A DNA stretch of 64,000 nucleotides. Origin: Muraenolepis orangiensis (lineage: Eukaryota > Chordata > Actinopteri > Gadiformes > Muraenolepididae). The position numbers and the translations under genes were made by a program. How positions within the stretch are numbered: the stretch's first letter is position 1; each line of letters starts with the position of its first letter. This document shows positions 39,173 to 52,376 of the stretch, piece after piece. Location of the stretch: positions 10,824,340-10,888,339 of the forward strand of contig CM051016.1 of the NCBI GenBank assembly GCA_027704905.1, in the 5' to 3' direction. The notes under the pieces are model-generated. The model did no database searches and was not told the DNA's origin. It saw only the letters and a list, made by a program, of their open reading frames with translations.

Positions 39173-39744
39173 ACACACAGGGGCTTTTCCAAGAATTCTT
39201 AATCACTTTACGGTCACCTTTCCTCCTCCTGATGACGAACGGCTGCAGATAACAAGGAAAGCAGGAAACCAGAAGAAACGTCATGGTTAAAACCATCAAT
39301 GGTTTAAAATAAAGAAATACGTGACATACTCATGAGTATGTTGTCGTGAATCTCATGTGGGACATAAAAACATAAAAAAAACACAACTCTAGCCTAGCAC
39401 AAGCGTGTGTTTACTGCATGGTTTGTGTAGCACAACCCAAGGGAATAGATTTCACTAGTCTGTGTAATTGCACTGTAATAGCACCTGGCTATCATTCATT
39501 CACTGAATTTGAGGGGCACTTGAAACGAAAGCTGCTTATGTGTTGAAGGATATACTTTATTATAGTATGCATGGAGTGAAACCTGATAGCAATGGAAATC
39601 GTGTAAAGATTACAAAGACTTACAGTATGAGAACACGATAATCCTTTACTGGTTGAACGGGTCGATTCCGACGACTTTACTGGAAAGGAAGAGCTTAAAT
39701 GGGATAGCAAAAAAAAAGGATATGGTGGAAGAGAAAGTATGTGT
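39173..39744. other. Intergenic, nothing recognised
   Basis: Ordinary sequence. An 18-bp palindrome ACATACTCATGAGTATGT lies near 39324-39341. No exon supported. Confidence 0.5.
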
Positions 39745-39932
39745 GTAGAGTGTGTGTGTGTGTGTGTGTGTGTGTTGTTGGTGGCTGGTTTAAGCAGCCT
39801 CACCTGGCCTCGAGTCACACTGATTAGACTGTGCAGTCTCACGCAGCCCCAGAGTCTAATCAGCCTGACTAGGGCCAGGTGAGGCTGCTTAAACCAGCCA
39901 TCAATCACACACACACACACACACACGCCACA
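39745..39932. mobile_element. Fold-back element copy 3, TG/CA-tipped
   Basis: The left end GTAGAG(TG)n then GTTGGTGGCTGGTTTAAGCA, CCTCACCTGGCC is the reverse complement of the right end GGCCAGGTGAGGCTGCTTAA, ACCAGCCATCAATCA(CA)nCGCCAC. The clearest member of the family: TIR-like arms about 65 bp long including the microsatellite, with a small unique core around 39822-39850. No open frame. Confidence 0.78.
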
Positions 39933-40223
39933 AAGTGTTTTATTATGACCACTGCAGTTGTGTAACCCCACTACAGTATATGCTATAAAACATGGGTCTG
40001 TGGGTGTTTATGGGTGCAATGCTGCAAAATTCTAAATAGAAAATTTGGAAGCTTTTGGAAGAGTATAATGGTTTTGATGAGATGGGATACCTTATAGCCC
40101 CATTCTAGTCATATATTCAGACTTGTACTCAAGGAACGGTATCCATGACAGTCAGCTAGAAACTTCTCTAGAAAGGCTGAAGTGAGTAAGCTAGTAAGCT
40201 GAAGGGGTGTGATGTCCGGGGAT

Positions 40224-40358
<135 letters not shown>

Positions 40359-40749
40359 ACCCACTTGTGTCAGTAGCGGCCCCAAAAAGTGTCCACACTG
40401 GCGTGATTGCATAACACGGAGGGTTCAGAAAAACACAAGAGGAGCCGCGGGGAATGTGGGATTTGTGCATCATGTGGAGACCCATAAATCCCACATCCCT
40501 TTAAACCCATGCTCCCTGCGCAACCCTTCTCCTCACATGGCCATGCTCCCCTGCAGCACAGAGGGCTGTTTAGGTTATCCTGATAAGCTATGCATGGAAT
40601 TTCCGCTTCTAATTCAATAAATTCAGAAAATGTTTGCTTACCCCGGCGACAGGGCCAGGGGGCATTAGAGGACACGTAGAGAGAAGAGCAGCTAGTTTAA
40701 AATACTTTTCCAGGTTCAATCTAAAGACGCGCAATGGAATTTAATTGAG

Positions 40750-40880
40750 TTTGATACAAGATACAAGATACAAGATTTGTATTGGCCAATGTACAATGGA
40801 ATGCGTACTCCCCGTTCCCTCCCGCAGTATGAATTTCTAAAACAATACTATAATACTATTTATAAAATAAAAATATTATA
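40750..40880 (-). mobile_element. LINE 3'-end remnant with (TACAAGA)n tail
   Basis: Tandem GATACAAGATACAAGATACA at the left, then TTTGTATTGGCC and GTACAATGGAATGCGTACTC, CCCGTTCCCTCCCGCAG, matching 11220-11400 and the reverse of 63825-63900. Tail on the left means minus orientation. Confidence 0.6.
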
Positions 40881-41170
40881 CACAATAAAAATTGCATGAT
40901 TGCACCTATTAAAACAAGGAAGCTGATGGCATTTAAATTATGAAAATCACACAGCCACCTACAAGCCACCACATCCGTACACACATACTGTATACCGTAC
41001 ATACAGTACATGGCCAATATAGTTGGAGCCACACACCTCGTATACGTCTTATTATATGCATTTGCACATAGTTTTCCTCACACTTAAATCAAATTACCCA
41101 ATTTGAGGCCAAAGGTAAGACTGCACACAGCTATAGACTAAAACCGTTTCACTTGCAATTTCACGTCAAC

Positions 41171-41221
<51 letters not shown>

Positions 41222-41616
41222 GCACGCATGTGCACACCTATAAAACTAAACATATACTGTACATAGTTCCACAAAAAGGCTTTAGGAAAATAGAAGAAAA
41301 CCATGCACCATAACAAAAGAGTTCCACTGGTTAAAACATATACTTACCGGAAGACTGAGGTGGGCCTCCTGGCAGGTTATACTTGGGCTGCTAACAAACC
41401 TAAGGTTGAATACCAGAAACACACTGAAATGAAAGGGAGAGAGGAACAACACCTTTAGGCTTACACATAGAAAAAGATCACTTTGCTAAAACAACAGATC
41501 ACTGCACAGGCATAGGGACCAAAGTGGATTCATGTTGTGTGTTTTTTTACTGTATGATACAGCGTCACACAATGTATCATTATGTTAAGTATCACTCATA
41601 TAATCAAAAATCGAAA
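40881..41616. other. Intergenic with (CA)n at 41171-41215
   Basis: A/T-rich non-coding sequence containing a 45-bp CA run followed by CGCACACGCGCACGCATG. No exon supported. Confidence 0.5.
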
Positions 41617-41870
41617 TCTGGAGTCTTTATTAGTCACACACATTTACACACACAGCGACATTTGTTTCTCTGCATTTAACCCCTCCTAGTATGAGGAGCA
41701 GTGGACAGCTACTGTATATACAGCACCCGGGGAGCAGTGTAGGGTTCTGGTGCCTTGCTCACGGGCACCCAGGCAGTGCCCAGGATGCGAACTGGCACCT
41801 TTTTCCAAGTACCAGTTCTCACTCCGTACTTTTTCGGGGACTTGAACCGGCTACTGCCACCCCTCAGGCA
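41617..41870 (-). mobile_element. tRNA-SINE copy, head-truncated
   Basis: In reverse orientation it shares TTTGTTTCTCTGCATTTAAC, GAGGAGCAGTGGACAGCT and GGTGCCTTGCTC with the full copy at 62803-63053, and keeps part of the B-box side (GGGGACTTGAACCGG). The A-box part is lost near 41866. An internal insert-like stretch around 41790-41830 is not shared. Confidence 0.8.
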
Positions 41871-41940
41871 TCCTATAGGCATCGCTCCTATAGGAGACAT
41901 ATGTCTCCTATAGGCATCGCTCCTATAGGAGACATATGTC
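41871..41940. repeat. 35-bp tandem duplication of palindromic sequence
   Basis: Two identical 35-bp units (41871-41905 and 41906-41940). Each contains the palindromes TCCTATAGGA and GGAGACATATGTCTCC (the latter spanning unit ends). It abuts the truncated SINE end. Confidence 0.92.
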
Positions 41941-42171
41941 CCATATATAAGACCAGGCTAAGGCCTGTCCATTACATAACTCCTATTGATAGATATTGAT
42001 TCTCACAGATGGGACATGCTCCACCGAGCAGCCTTTGGGACGATGACTGAGAGGGATTACAAACCTTCAAGTCCCAAATCATGGAGCCTGGATGGTCACG
42101 GGGGTTGAGTTGGGGTGAGGGTGGGGAGGTTGTGGTCATTGCAGGCTGGCCAGTGACCCTACAAGACCCCT

Positions 42172-43179
<1,008 letters not shown>

Positions 43180-43434
43180 TTTAGGAATATTTTCAGCTCC
43201 AAATCCAAGCAGTCCTCACGACGTCACCTCCACCACGAAAACACCTTCTCCTCTCCGTGGGCCACGTGACCCTTCTCCCGGTCTCCTAGCAACAGCATAC
43301 AACGAAACCCTGAGGAGAGGGTCCCGCAACCTGGCTACTTGATGCTAACCTAACTTCGTGGGCAGTAGCAACTCGACTGTGTAGTAGTATCCCGCTTCTG
43401 TATTACTAGAAGCCGTACAGGACAGGAACAAGAA
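43180..43434 (+). promoter_or_regulatory. kif6: kif6 promoter / 5'UTR region
   Basis: Raised GC and CpG content just before the start codon, no TATA box, an E-box CACGTG at 43263-43268 and an X-box-like motif at 43281-43293. The transcription start is unknown. A 3-codon upstream ORF (ATG at 43342, TAA at 43351-43353) would precede the main start if transcription begins upstream of it. Confidence 0.55.
43281..43293 (+). promoter_or_regulatory. X-box-like RFX site
   Basis: GTCTCCTAGCAAC fits the RFX X-box consensus GTNRCC-(0-3 N)-RGYAAC with a 1-nt spacer and one mismatch (T for R at position 4). The right half AGCAAC is perfect. RFX factors drive ciliary genes, and the site is about 140-155 bp upstream of the kif6 ATG, the typical X-box distance. 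Confidence 0.55.
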
Positions 43435-43494
43435 ATGGTGCAACAGACGATACAGATATTTGCTCGTGTGAAACCCACCAGGAAAGATGCATCG
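43435..43494 (+). CDS. kif6: kif6 coding exon 1 (residues 1-20)
   Basis: Encodes the start MVQQTIQIFARVKPTRKDAS, matching the vertebrate KIF6 N-terminus (first beta strand of the motor, IQIFARVKP). The start is chosen because it is the first ATG after an in-frame TAG at 43366-43368, has a purine at -3 and G at +4, and matches the family start. The donor is TCG|GTAACG, phase 0. The exon is GC-rich on its left side, running into the promoter. Sequence similarity is recalled from family knowledge, not computed. Confidence 0.9.
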
Positions 43495-43954
43495 GTAACG
43501 TGATCCAATATTATTATTATTATTATTAAAACATCTCAGCTCGCTACCTCGCACACTCAACGGTGTAGCACACAGCGCTCACACATTTGAGTTAATCTTA
43601 TGCACAGCAGGTGAAAGCATACGTGACGTACAGTCTATGGTGTAACTGCAGTTTGCTCCTCTGATACCATTGTTGTAATCCGATTATGAATGTGAATCAT
43701 ATCCTGTCATGCAACCAAAACAACACAGTCACACAGTTATTATCCACACATTGTGTTATCCACTACTCCTGACTACTTCAGAACGACCCTGGTATCTGAT
43801 GACCCACTGTGTGCTGGGTGTATAACTACAGGAATACCTTTTATTGTAAAACCCATAGGCCACGCTCACACATCACTACACTTCACCCAGCCCACTTTTT
43901 TAGAAGAGGCACTAAAGCAAGTGCTTGATCACACTTCACCATTGGCTAATAACA

Positions 43955-43959
<5 letters not shown>

Positions 43960-43993
<34 letters not shown>

Positions 43994-44014
43994 TGTATAT
44001 ATATATATATATAC
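43960..44014. repeat. (AT)n microsatellite in kif6 intron 1
   Basis: Alternating TA interrupted by one TACTGTATA; self-complementary and cruciform-prone. (TTA)n runs also lie at 44178-44237. Confidence 0.95.
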
Positions 44015-45058
44015 AGGCTCACAAGATGCACCTCTTGATGCAAACTGCCTCCCCTCTATCCCATGACTTAAATTGTACTTTTTTAAATTGTTATTTTCTC
44101 TTGTCTTATTTTAATCTATGTAACTATTACATGGTTTTACTGTGTGTAAAGCACCTTGGGTATATATCAATTAAATGTATTATTATTATTATTGTTATTA
44201 TTGTATTATAAATGTTATTATTATTATTATTATTATATATGCACCGAGATGCAGCAGAATAGCGGAGGTCAGGAGGTAATGACAAACAAGTAGTAGCAGT
44301 GGACAAAAGGAAGAGCTCTAGCATGTAGGAGGCCTTACCTTGGACTCTCAGTCCCTGGGGGGGGGGGGGGGAGAGATTGTGTGATTTCATCAGTGCTGCT
44401 TGAAATGTGAAACATATGTCTGAACATATGTTTCTAGGCCAAAAATGACAGATGGGAGGGTTCAATAATGCCCTTCCTCTTCTCCACCGTTTAAGCCTGA
44501 AGTGAAAGGATATTGATTCTGTATTCTGCAGTTTGTTTTTCTTACTCCCAGAGGAACGGGTTCGGCTCTATTGAATGGAGGGGAATTTTCAGGGCTTGTC
44601 TACCCCCGCCAGTGCATTGATAACACTTTTTTTCAATGGTTTTTTTTAAGTTGGGACTAATACAAATGTATTTATTTTGGAATAAATAAATATATGGACG
44701 AAATCTGAAAGTAGTCTACAGTATATCCACAAACTCTTATCGATTGACTCCCATATGTAGGCTAGTTGAGGTTGCAGTGATGCATCCACCCTATAGCCTT
44801 GCATTGCATTATCTACTGTAATAAAATACCCCTGACTGTAAAATAAAGTTCCATATGCTGCTCATTCTCATTCCCAGGGTTAAATCAGCGTTAAACAGAT
44901 AAACATATCTTATCATAACGCAGCACAACAGTAACTATATGCTCCATGTATTTCTATGATTTATATGTATTTCATGATTTGCGGCTGGACACATTCTTTA
45001 AGAGGAAAACGACACATGTAAACATGTTTTCTTTCTCTGTTGTCTCTGTCTCCCTCAG

Positions 45059-45168
45059 GTGTACTCTGTGGACAACGAAGAGGCTGCAGGTGCTTCGGTG
45101 GAATTTGTGGTCCCTAAACACCTGGCTGATGGCTACGTTAACAACAAGCGGGAGAACTACAAATTCAG
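45059..45168 (+). CDS. kif6: kif6 coding exon 2 (residues 21-57)
   Basis: Preceded by a pyrimidine-rich tract and CTCAG acceptor, starts VYSVDNEE and contains the family motif HLADGYVNNKRENYKF. The last codon (Arg57) is split 2+1 with exon 3. The donor is AG|GTCACT, weaker than consensus after +3. The segment forms the early beta-sheet part of the kinesin motor before the nucleotide pocket. The variable stretch after VYSVDN differs from mammals, as expected for this part of the protein. Confidence 0.92.
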
Positions 45169-46369
45169 GTCACTTTTCTAGAACTGTTTAGTTGCGCACT
45201 CTGACACACTGTTAGCTGTTACCCGCTCTTCCCCAAAACAGCTTGGTGAAATGTAGAGTCAGGCAAAAACACTTTCCATGGTTTCAATTATACTTGCACA
45301 CTTTATTTTGGGTGGTTATGGACACAATTGTCACCCAAGGAAGATGGTGTAGCAAACAAAAATGGTTATGGTTGCATAAGAACTTTTTCCCATGAATAAT
45401 TCATCCAGCAAGCCTGTCATAGAGAGGCCAGAACATCTGTTCGAGGCTGGTGGTGAACGCTGCAGACGGTTGCTGGGCAGGGCCCTGCCACGCTTCCAAG
45501 CCCTGCATTCACACAGCCAGGAACTTAGATGGCAGTGGACACTGAGGGCCCTCGGAAAAAAAACCACAGGCCCTTAAAAATAGTCAGCCGGAGGTTCCCG
45601 CGTGTCCCTATGCTGTCGAAATAAAATATCCCCATTTAACAATTTTCTCCGGGCGGATTCTTCTTCTTCTTCTTCTTTTTTTTCTTCCATCCGTCTTCTC
45701 ATCTTTCTCTCTGGTGGAATAATACATGGACGGGTGTGACTGGCCTTTAAGGGCAGAATGACCAAAGTATTCCTCGCCCACTTAGGAGTGGCGATGAAGC
45801 CGGCCTCTGTGTTCTTGTTCTGTGGTTAATGCTGTTTGACGTTGGAGCCCAACCAGCAACATGTGTTTCAGTTAAATACTATGTTCATAGTTCACAAAGT
45901 AAAGTGATGGGAGGAAGCTGTATGTCGTTTTCTCTATGGAATCTATGGAAATCCTTAAACGAGAGCCAAACCCCAGCACCACTTTGGTACATTGGTTTGC
46001 ATGAGCGGACTCACTCGCTACGTTCAACTATTGATATTGCATGTATAGCTTCTTATTGGCTGACATGGTTGCCTGGTACCTGCTGATTCAGCCTTTGAGC
46101 GTTTACAAGGCAGTCCCCAGAATGAACACATTTTTTTAAAGGCGGGTACAGGATGGATTGGTTCTCCAAACCCTCAAACAACTTATTTTAGATGAAAAGT
46201 AATGTAGTCCGTTACATTACATTAAATATATGGCCTCAAATTGCCCTCAATGGGTTAAAAGCATGCTATTGCATGAGTTACCTGTTATTGGCAGTTTTTG
46301 GTTGCCAAATCCGATAAGCGAGTGGGAGTGGCTTGTGCAAGAGAGCAGAAACCTGAACAGCAATATAGC

Positions 46370-47690
46370 CTGGTCCCTAAATCTTCATTTGCATATCGTC
46401 AAAACAGATCCACGGACGACGCAATTGCCATGGCCTTCCACACTGCCCTTTCCCACCTGGAGGGAAAGAACTGTTATGTGCGAATGCTGTTTGTGGACTA
46501 CAGCTCAGCGTTCAACACGATAGTTCCTGCCAAGCTCCACACCAAGCTTAGAGGTCTAGGCGTGCCCCCATCCACGTGCAGCTGGATACTGGACCTCCTG
46601 TCGGACCCGCCAGTGTGAGGGGCGCACCCTCAGAGCCACTGACCCTCAACACGGGAGCCCCCCAGGGATGCGTGCTGAGCCCTCTCCTCTACTCCCTCTA
46701 CACCCACTACACCCACGACTGCATGGCTATGCACAGCTCCAACGTCATCATCAAGTTTTCTGACGACATGACAGTGATGGGCCTGATCGCCGGCGACGAC
46801 GAGACAGCCTACAGGGAGGAGGTCGGATCGCAGGAGCAGTGGTGACAGGAGAACTGCCTCACCCTCAACGTCAAGAAGACTAAGGAGCTGATCGTGGACT
46901 TCAGGAAGCAGAGAGGAGAGCACAGCCCTATCTCCATCGACGGTGTTGCAGTAGAGAGGGTCAGCAGCTTCAAGTTCCTCGGCGTGCACATCTCCGAGGA
47001 CCTCACATGGTCCACGCACACCACACACGTGGTGAAAAGGGCCCAATAATGCCTGTATTTCCTCAGGCGTCTGAGGAAATTCAGCATGGGCCCCCGCATC
47101 CTGAGAACATTCTATACCGGCACCATCGAGAGTGTTCTTACAGGGTGTATCACCGCCTGGGTACGGGAAGTACTCGAGCGCAGAGCGCTTCAAAGGGTGG
47201 TGCGGACGGCCCAGTATATCGTTGGAGGTGAGCTCCCCTCCCTCCTGGATATATACAACCAGCGGTGCGTGGCCAAGGCCAAACGCATCATAAAAGACAT
47301 TGCCCACCCCAGCCACAAACTGTATTCACTTTTACCGTCAGGCAGGCATACCGCAGTATCAAGTGCCGTACAAATAGACTAAGAGATAGCTTCCACAGTC
47401 AGGCCATCAGGCTGCTGAACAAGGGCGAATAACATATAACAATGTATATTTTATTACATTGATTTATATATACATATTGCTCTTTTGTCGATATATTGCA
47501 TTTTATAAATTGCATTTTTATTTAAATGTTTTTAATTCTATTCAGTTTTATTCTATTTTTATCAATTTTGATCTTATTTGTATAACTGCTGTCTGTCGTC
47601 GAGTATTGCACATACGATTTTCACTCACTGCTTTATACTTGAGTAAACTGTGAAGTGACAATAAACTTGACTTGAAATGAAAAAATGCAC
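46370..47690 (+). mobile_element. L2-like LINE, 5'-truncated and dead (kif6 intron 2)
   Basis: Holds the reverse transcriptase from AYRQNRSTDDAI (about 46390) through FVDYSSAFNTI, GAPQGCVLSPLLY, the catalytic FSDD (about 46760, the usual FADD with Ser) and LGVHISEDLTWS to the post-RT region RRALQRVVRTAQYIVGGELP. The 3'UTR ends near GTGAAGTGACAATAAACTTG. Breaks: TGA at 46616-46618 with a frame change, TGA at 46843-46845, TAA near 47046, and a frame slip near 47340. The 5' endonuclease half is missing. Clade L2 (Maui-like) is from protein features; it could be another CR1-group family. Confidence 0.85.
46385..47430 (+). pseudogene. Reverse-transcriptase remnant of the L2-like LINE
   Basis: Coding remains of the element, about 345 codons long, with three stops and at least two frame changes. 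Both catalytic aspartates of the palm (SDD) and the upstream Asp in FVDY are still visible. It is in the same orientation as kif6 but has no effect on its reading frame because it is intronic. Confidence 0.83.
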
Positions 47691-47905
47691 CTACCTGAAG
47701 TCAGCCATAACCAATGTTTTGTTGCTGGGCTGGGACAAGCTCAAACAGGGGGGTTGGGGTTGGTTTTCCTTTTATTTCCTTTGATTATATTACAAATAAG
47801 TAGTTAATAACTATAAGGAACGACTTACAAACCCATTGAACAGTTGGTTCAGAAGACAAGTTGTGTCTGTGTGTTCTGGTTGTTGATCTTTTCTTTTATG
47901 TCTAG

Positions 47906-47980
47906 GTTTCAGAGGGTGTTTGATCAAATGGCTGATCAAGAGGAGATCTTTGAAACCATCGCTAAGCCAGTGGCAGACAG
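47906..47980 (+). CDS. kif6: kif6 coding exon 3 (residues 57-82)
   Basis: Acceptor TCTAG, donor AG|GTAACG. Encodes FQRVFDQMADQEEIFETIAK, the conserved FDRVF-type strand and the helix that leads to the P-loop in kinesins. Ends in a split Ser82 completed by exon 4. 75 nt, phase 2 at both borders. Intron 2 before it is 2.7 kb and carries a decayed LINE in the same orientation. Confidence 0.93.
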
Positions 47981-50220
47981 GTAACGTTTTCAGTATTTTT
48001 CATTAGATTTGTACCTCAATGTACCCTATCCCCCTATCCTAGTGCCCCTATCTCTGAATGCCCAAATGTAATGATGTAATGTAAGATAGAGGACCACTGG
48101 GTGTGGGTCTGCCCAGTTCTGTCGGTTTTGGCCTCCGGCGAGGCCACACATACTGCACAGGCCTGCCTGGTTGATGGGAAGACAGTAAAGCTGAGTTTAC
48201 TGTAAAGTGGAAATGGAAGGAGTCTGTGATTTTATTGTTGTTGGCCTCGTTTTCGACAGTTAAAACCACTAAGTGGACCGGGCTGGCATACGGGGTGGCA
48301 CACTCTGCCATCTCAAATGTGTGCGAAAAATATTTTTAGGCCACAACACAGGGCTTTGCTGGAGCCCGCTCAGCCATTTACAATACAGCTGCTGCTTACT
48401 AGGAAATGGGGACCACGTGCTGTGTGCTGTCCTGGTTAGCAGTCTGGTGCTGTAGCTGTAACAGGTCCAGCTAAAGGTTTCTACATTTGCTTATCTTGAT
48501 TGAACAGCGCTGCATGGACCAGTTCAATCAGCCCAGTGAAACATCTGTGGTGGGAGGTGCCTACGGAACATCCCCCCCCCCCCTCCTCCACTTCATTCCA
48601 GTCTGCTGTATTTACCCTTTTGAACAATCCAATACTGACCACTCCACTATGCGTCACTGTGGCACCATGGCACTGTTCACTTCAGTTAAAAGTCGATTTT
48701 CCTAGTCTGACCTCAGGTCAGTTTCCACCCCCTATCTGGATAAAGGGAACTGTCATGGTGCTTGGCAAAAGTTCAGCCGTGCCCAGAGGTTAGTCTAAAT
48801 TAAGACTGGCTTCCCAAGGGAGAAACAACAGCCGAGAGGAGGGGGGGAATTTAACTTGGAATTTCCTGTGATCAAATGGTAGTTATGGTTGATTATCTCA
48901 ACCTCTTTTTTCCTCCCCATACTCTCTTCCTGGGTACATTTATTTGTATCGTGCCCACGCCCCTGAATCGCATTATGGACTACTTGTGGGACCCCACAAA
49001 CTGTACTCACGTTATCATTGCTATTATGGGAAATGTGAATGTTGTGAGATGTTGTGCAAAGATGTGCAAAGTCAGCCTTTTTGAACAGGCAGGGTGACCT
49101 CTTTGTTGTAGCAGATGGTTCACATGAAGACCTGGAGTCACAGTTGTGTGTTGTCCTTCATCTTGATCTTGTGGTTCCTTGATTTAGACTACGCTGGCCA
49201 TAGCCCTGAGGGTGCACAGGTGTTTTATCCAGTCATGGAGATTCTCCAGAGATAGTACATTACTTTAATGTACTATCGTCGTGTGTCAGGTCCTCCCATC
49301 CTTTCATAGGACATAGGTTTGCACAGCGCAGATGTAATCTAGCCTCGCCACATTAGCCAAGGCACGGGACGCAGTCGTTCAGATCACGTTTCCTACTGGA
49401 ATGTTTCTTTCAAAGAGTATGAAAGCAATAGGCCTGTCCCCCAGGCCTTGTGTCCCTGCCACAAAGAGTTTTGAGATTATCAAAGGCATTTCGGTTTGGG
49501 TTTACATTGGGCTAAATTATACAAGAACTAGTCCTGGTTTCCTGTCATAGTTTGGTTTCATGGTGCCATTCAGCTTTTGTTGACATTGGAATGGTACCAA
49601 TGACAGTAGCACATTTGTGTTTCAGTAATCAACACAGAATCCAAATTGGGTTGACAGACGATTGACAATGATTTTCCCAAAGCCCCCGTCAAGAAACCAT
49701 TTAGAGTCTAGTCCGCAATCATTTTTAATAACAGCATTTCGACTGTCATGGTATCAGCCTTCATAAGTCTGTCGAGACCAAATGTAGTATGTTCACTTTG
49801 GTGTAACCAACCAACCATTCAACGGTTGGAAAAACATACCAGAAATAACAAATGTAGAACAGAAAGAGTTACACTTACCTTCTGGATGGGGTCCTTGAGT
49901 CCCCCCAAACCTCTTTAACAACCTCACCAAATAATGCTGGCTGAACCAGACAGCTAACCCTTATATTACGCTGAATCTGGAGTTGGACTGGAGTCACTGT
50001 CTTTCTAGTTTCTTTTTTAACTCCTCTTCACTGGGAAATGTCAAAAAGGTGTACTTTGTGTACTTTACATTCTGGTCAGGTTGAGGTCAAGGTCTCTCTC
50101 TTACAAGCAACATTGACCAACCAAGGTTGTTGTCACAACAACATTTGGAGACTTTATTAACTTGTATTTCATTTGATTCCTGCCAGAAGTAACAGACTTT
50201 TAGGCTGTATATGTCTCCAC

Positions 50221-50274
<54 letters not shown>

Positions 50275-51433
50275 AACATACACACAGCCAATTATTTGCG
50301 AAACCAAAAATCTTCTCCAGTGTCCCGGACGAAGTGTTTTCCAGTCTCCAGGAAGGCTGATGTGTAAACAGGAACAAGCATTGGGAAACGCCCGAGCGGC
50401 CCATGTCCAGGCCGCATCATTAGCGTTGACCTTATAGCTAAACACTGACTCCATGTCTGCTCCACTGGCACTGCCAATCACCGCCATGACTCATGGCCCC
50501 GGATTAAGTGGCCGTCGGACGGGCTTTCCAAGTCAGGAAAACCCGCCTTGTTATCCAATCTGACGTGGAGTTTTGTGTTCCCCCCTGCTACACCCTATGT
50601 ATGTGCAGGGTGTGGAATAGCAACGAGCAGAAGAAGAGAAAGCCACACACCGCTCAACTACTGGGTTGGAGGATCCACGTTCCATTAGAAAGGAGTCCTG
50701 GATCGTTTCTGTCTGTGTGTGTGTTTTTAAACATCATTTATAAGTCATCATGAAAAATACAGTGTGGAGATGATATCTGTTTCATCGAAGTTGGCAAGCC
50801 TTGGGGGGGGAGAGAGAGGGGGGAGAGAAAAGCACGTATGCTCACCTTTTGATCCTGGCTCGCATGTCAGCGGCAGCTCTGTTATTTTCCCAAATGTCTC
50901 CCTGGTGGATTTCCAACGGCCTAAGAACCAGAGCACCCATGGTGTGTTCCAAGTATTCTTTGCTTTCTTCTCCTGCTCTGCCCGGTGCCATCGGTCGGGT
51001 TGCTAATTTCACGTAACCGTGTGTTCCGCATGCACCCATGTGTGCACGTGTGGCGTCCAGTTCAATGCCAAACCCACACACTCTCCAGACCTAGGACTGT
51101 TTGACTGGGTCTCTAATTTTCAATCGAAGTTCCCTGAAGCAATCCTTTTCTTGGGAAAAGGGAGAATTCCCAGGGTTCATAATTGTATATTCCTTATGAA
51201 CTGGGTCCCCTATATTAAGTATGTGTGCTCCTTCATTTGGGAATATGTATAGGCGATTCTGCATACCGATAATGCAGAAGTAGCTTGTTATGTGTAGTTG
51301 TATGCCTAATAATTTCCCACTGATATTGGTAATCCAATTAGTAACTAATGTCACAATACTTGGGAGTAGATGACATTAGAGAGCATTATTTGAACCAGCC
51401 TTATTCAATATCCGCTGATTTGTTTATATATAC
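47981..51433. other. kif6 intron 3, left part
   Basis: Ordinary intronic sequence with a (CA)n run at 50224-50266, a G-rich purine tract near 50803-50828 and no second exon supported. Unique over much of its length. Confidence 0.5.
50224..50266. repeat. (CA)n microsatellite
   Basis: About 42 bp, perfect, ending in CGCACACGCAAAC. Confidence 0.96.
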
Positions 51434-51438
51434 GTACA

Positions 51439-52206
51439 TGTTACGTGCCTCCACTATCGGATGGTATAAAGGGTAGGAGAACGCAACAGACTGCCTATTC
51501 ATACACTGTCAAATCATAGGATTACAAGGTTGGTGGACACAAGGGTTTATTGCATGGCACACAAATCATCATCAATAATCAACAATATCAACAATAATCC
51601 AGGTTACAACCACACTCATATCAAACACAGCACGGCTAACAAAAAGGGAGGGAGAAGGACCAAGTGAATGGTGCCATACACAAAAGAAAACCCCTAAACT
51701 TCCCTACAACCTCTAATCTACCAACCAAACTACCAACTACCCTATTTAATCGAACTATCTAAACTACCCAGGAACCTAAACTGTCTGCTACATAGGAAAC
51801 AGGGTGACACACGTTCACTTCTTACCTAGTGTGCATATACATCGAGTTACCTACGTGCAGTATGTAAACCCATGGGTATCTTACCCATCTCCCTTCCCTT
51901 CTCCCAGGGAAGCAAAATAAAGGGTAAACAAACAGCACTAGGCAACCAAACCAAAAAACAGGACTTTCCAACAAAACGTCTGGAACAAACAAAAGACAGC
52001 TACAATGGTATAAGCAGTCACAGATTCAACACACTCAGCAATATTTACCAGACCACCACCTTGCTTCCCCCCACACAGAGAAAAATAATGCCGTTTTTTT
52101 GGAGGGGGAGGGGGAGGGAAGACCAAACCACACACCGAGCACCACCTGAAGGAGACAAAGGAACCAAAACAGGGACAGACTGCACACAGACATGGGGGCC
52201 GCAACA
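51439..52206 (-). mobile_element. 3' LTR of the gypsy element
   Basis: On the minus strand it starts TGTTGCGG right after the polypurine tract and ends GCACGTAACA at 51439 (TG...CA ends, 768 bp). It contains a TATAAA-type motif on the + strand near 51465 and, on the minus strand, GCAATAAACCC (about 51555-51545) as a poly(A) signal. The 5 bases outside are GTACA (51434-51438); their partner cannot be found because the other end of the element is lost. Confidence 0.75.
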
Positions 52207-52376
52207 CCCCCACCCTTAAAGAACAAACCCATAGGGATTGTTAAAACAAAAAACTGAGTACCATTTCCAATAAGGAATTCAAAACAGTCAAATAAATTCC
52301 TAAATGTCTGTGCTCCTTATTAAAATATAAAGAAAACATCCCCTATTTGAACAAACTCCAGAACCGCTGCAAACTC

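Noticed and set aside
44946..45191. 81-codon frame across kif6 exon 2
   Set aside because: It is a different frame from the conserved KIF6 reading and is a shadow of the real exon.
46630..47316. 228-codon minus-strand frame
   Set aside because: Antisense shadow of the LINE reverse-transcriptase remnant, which reads correctly on the + strand.
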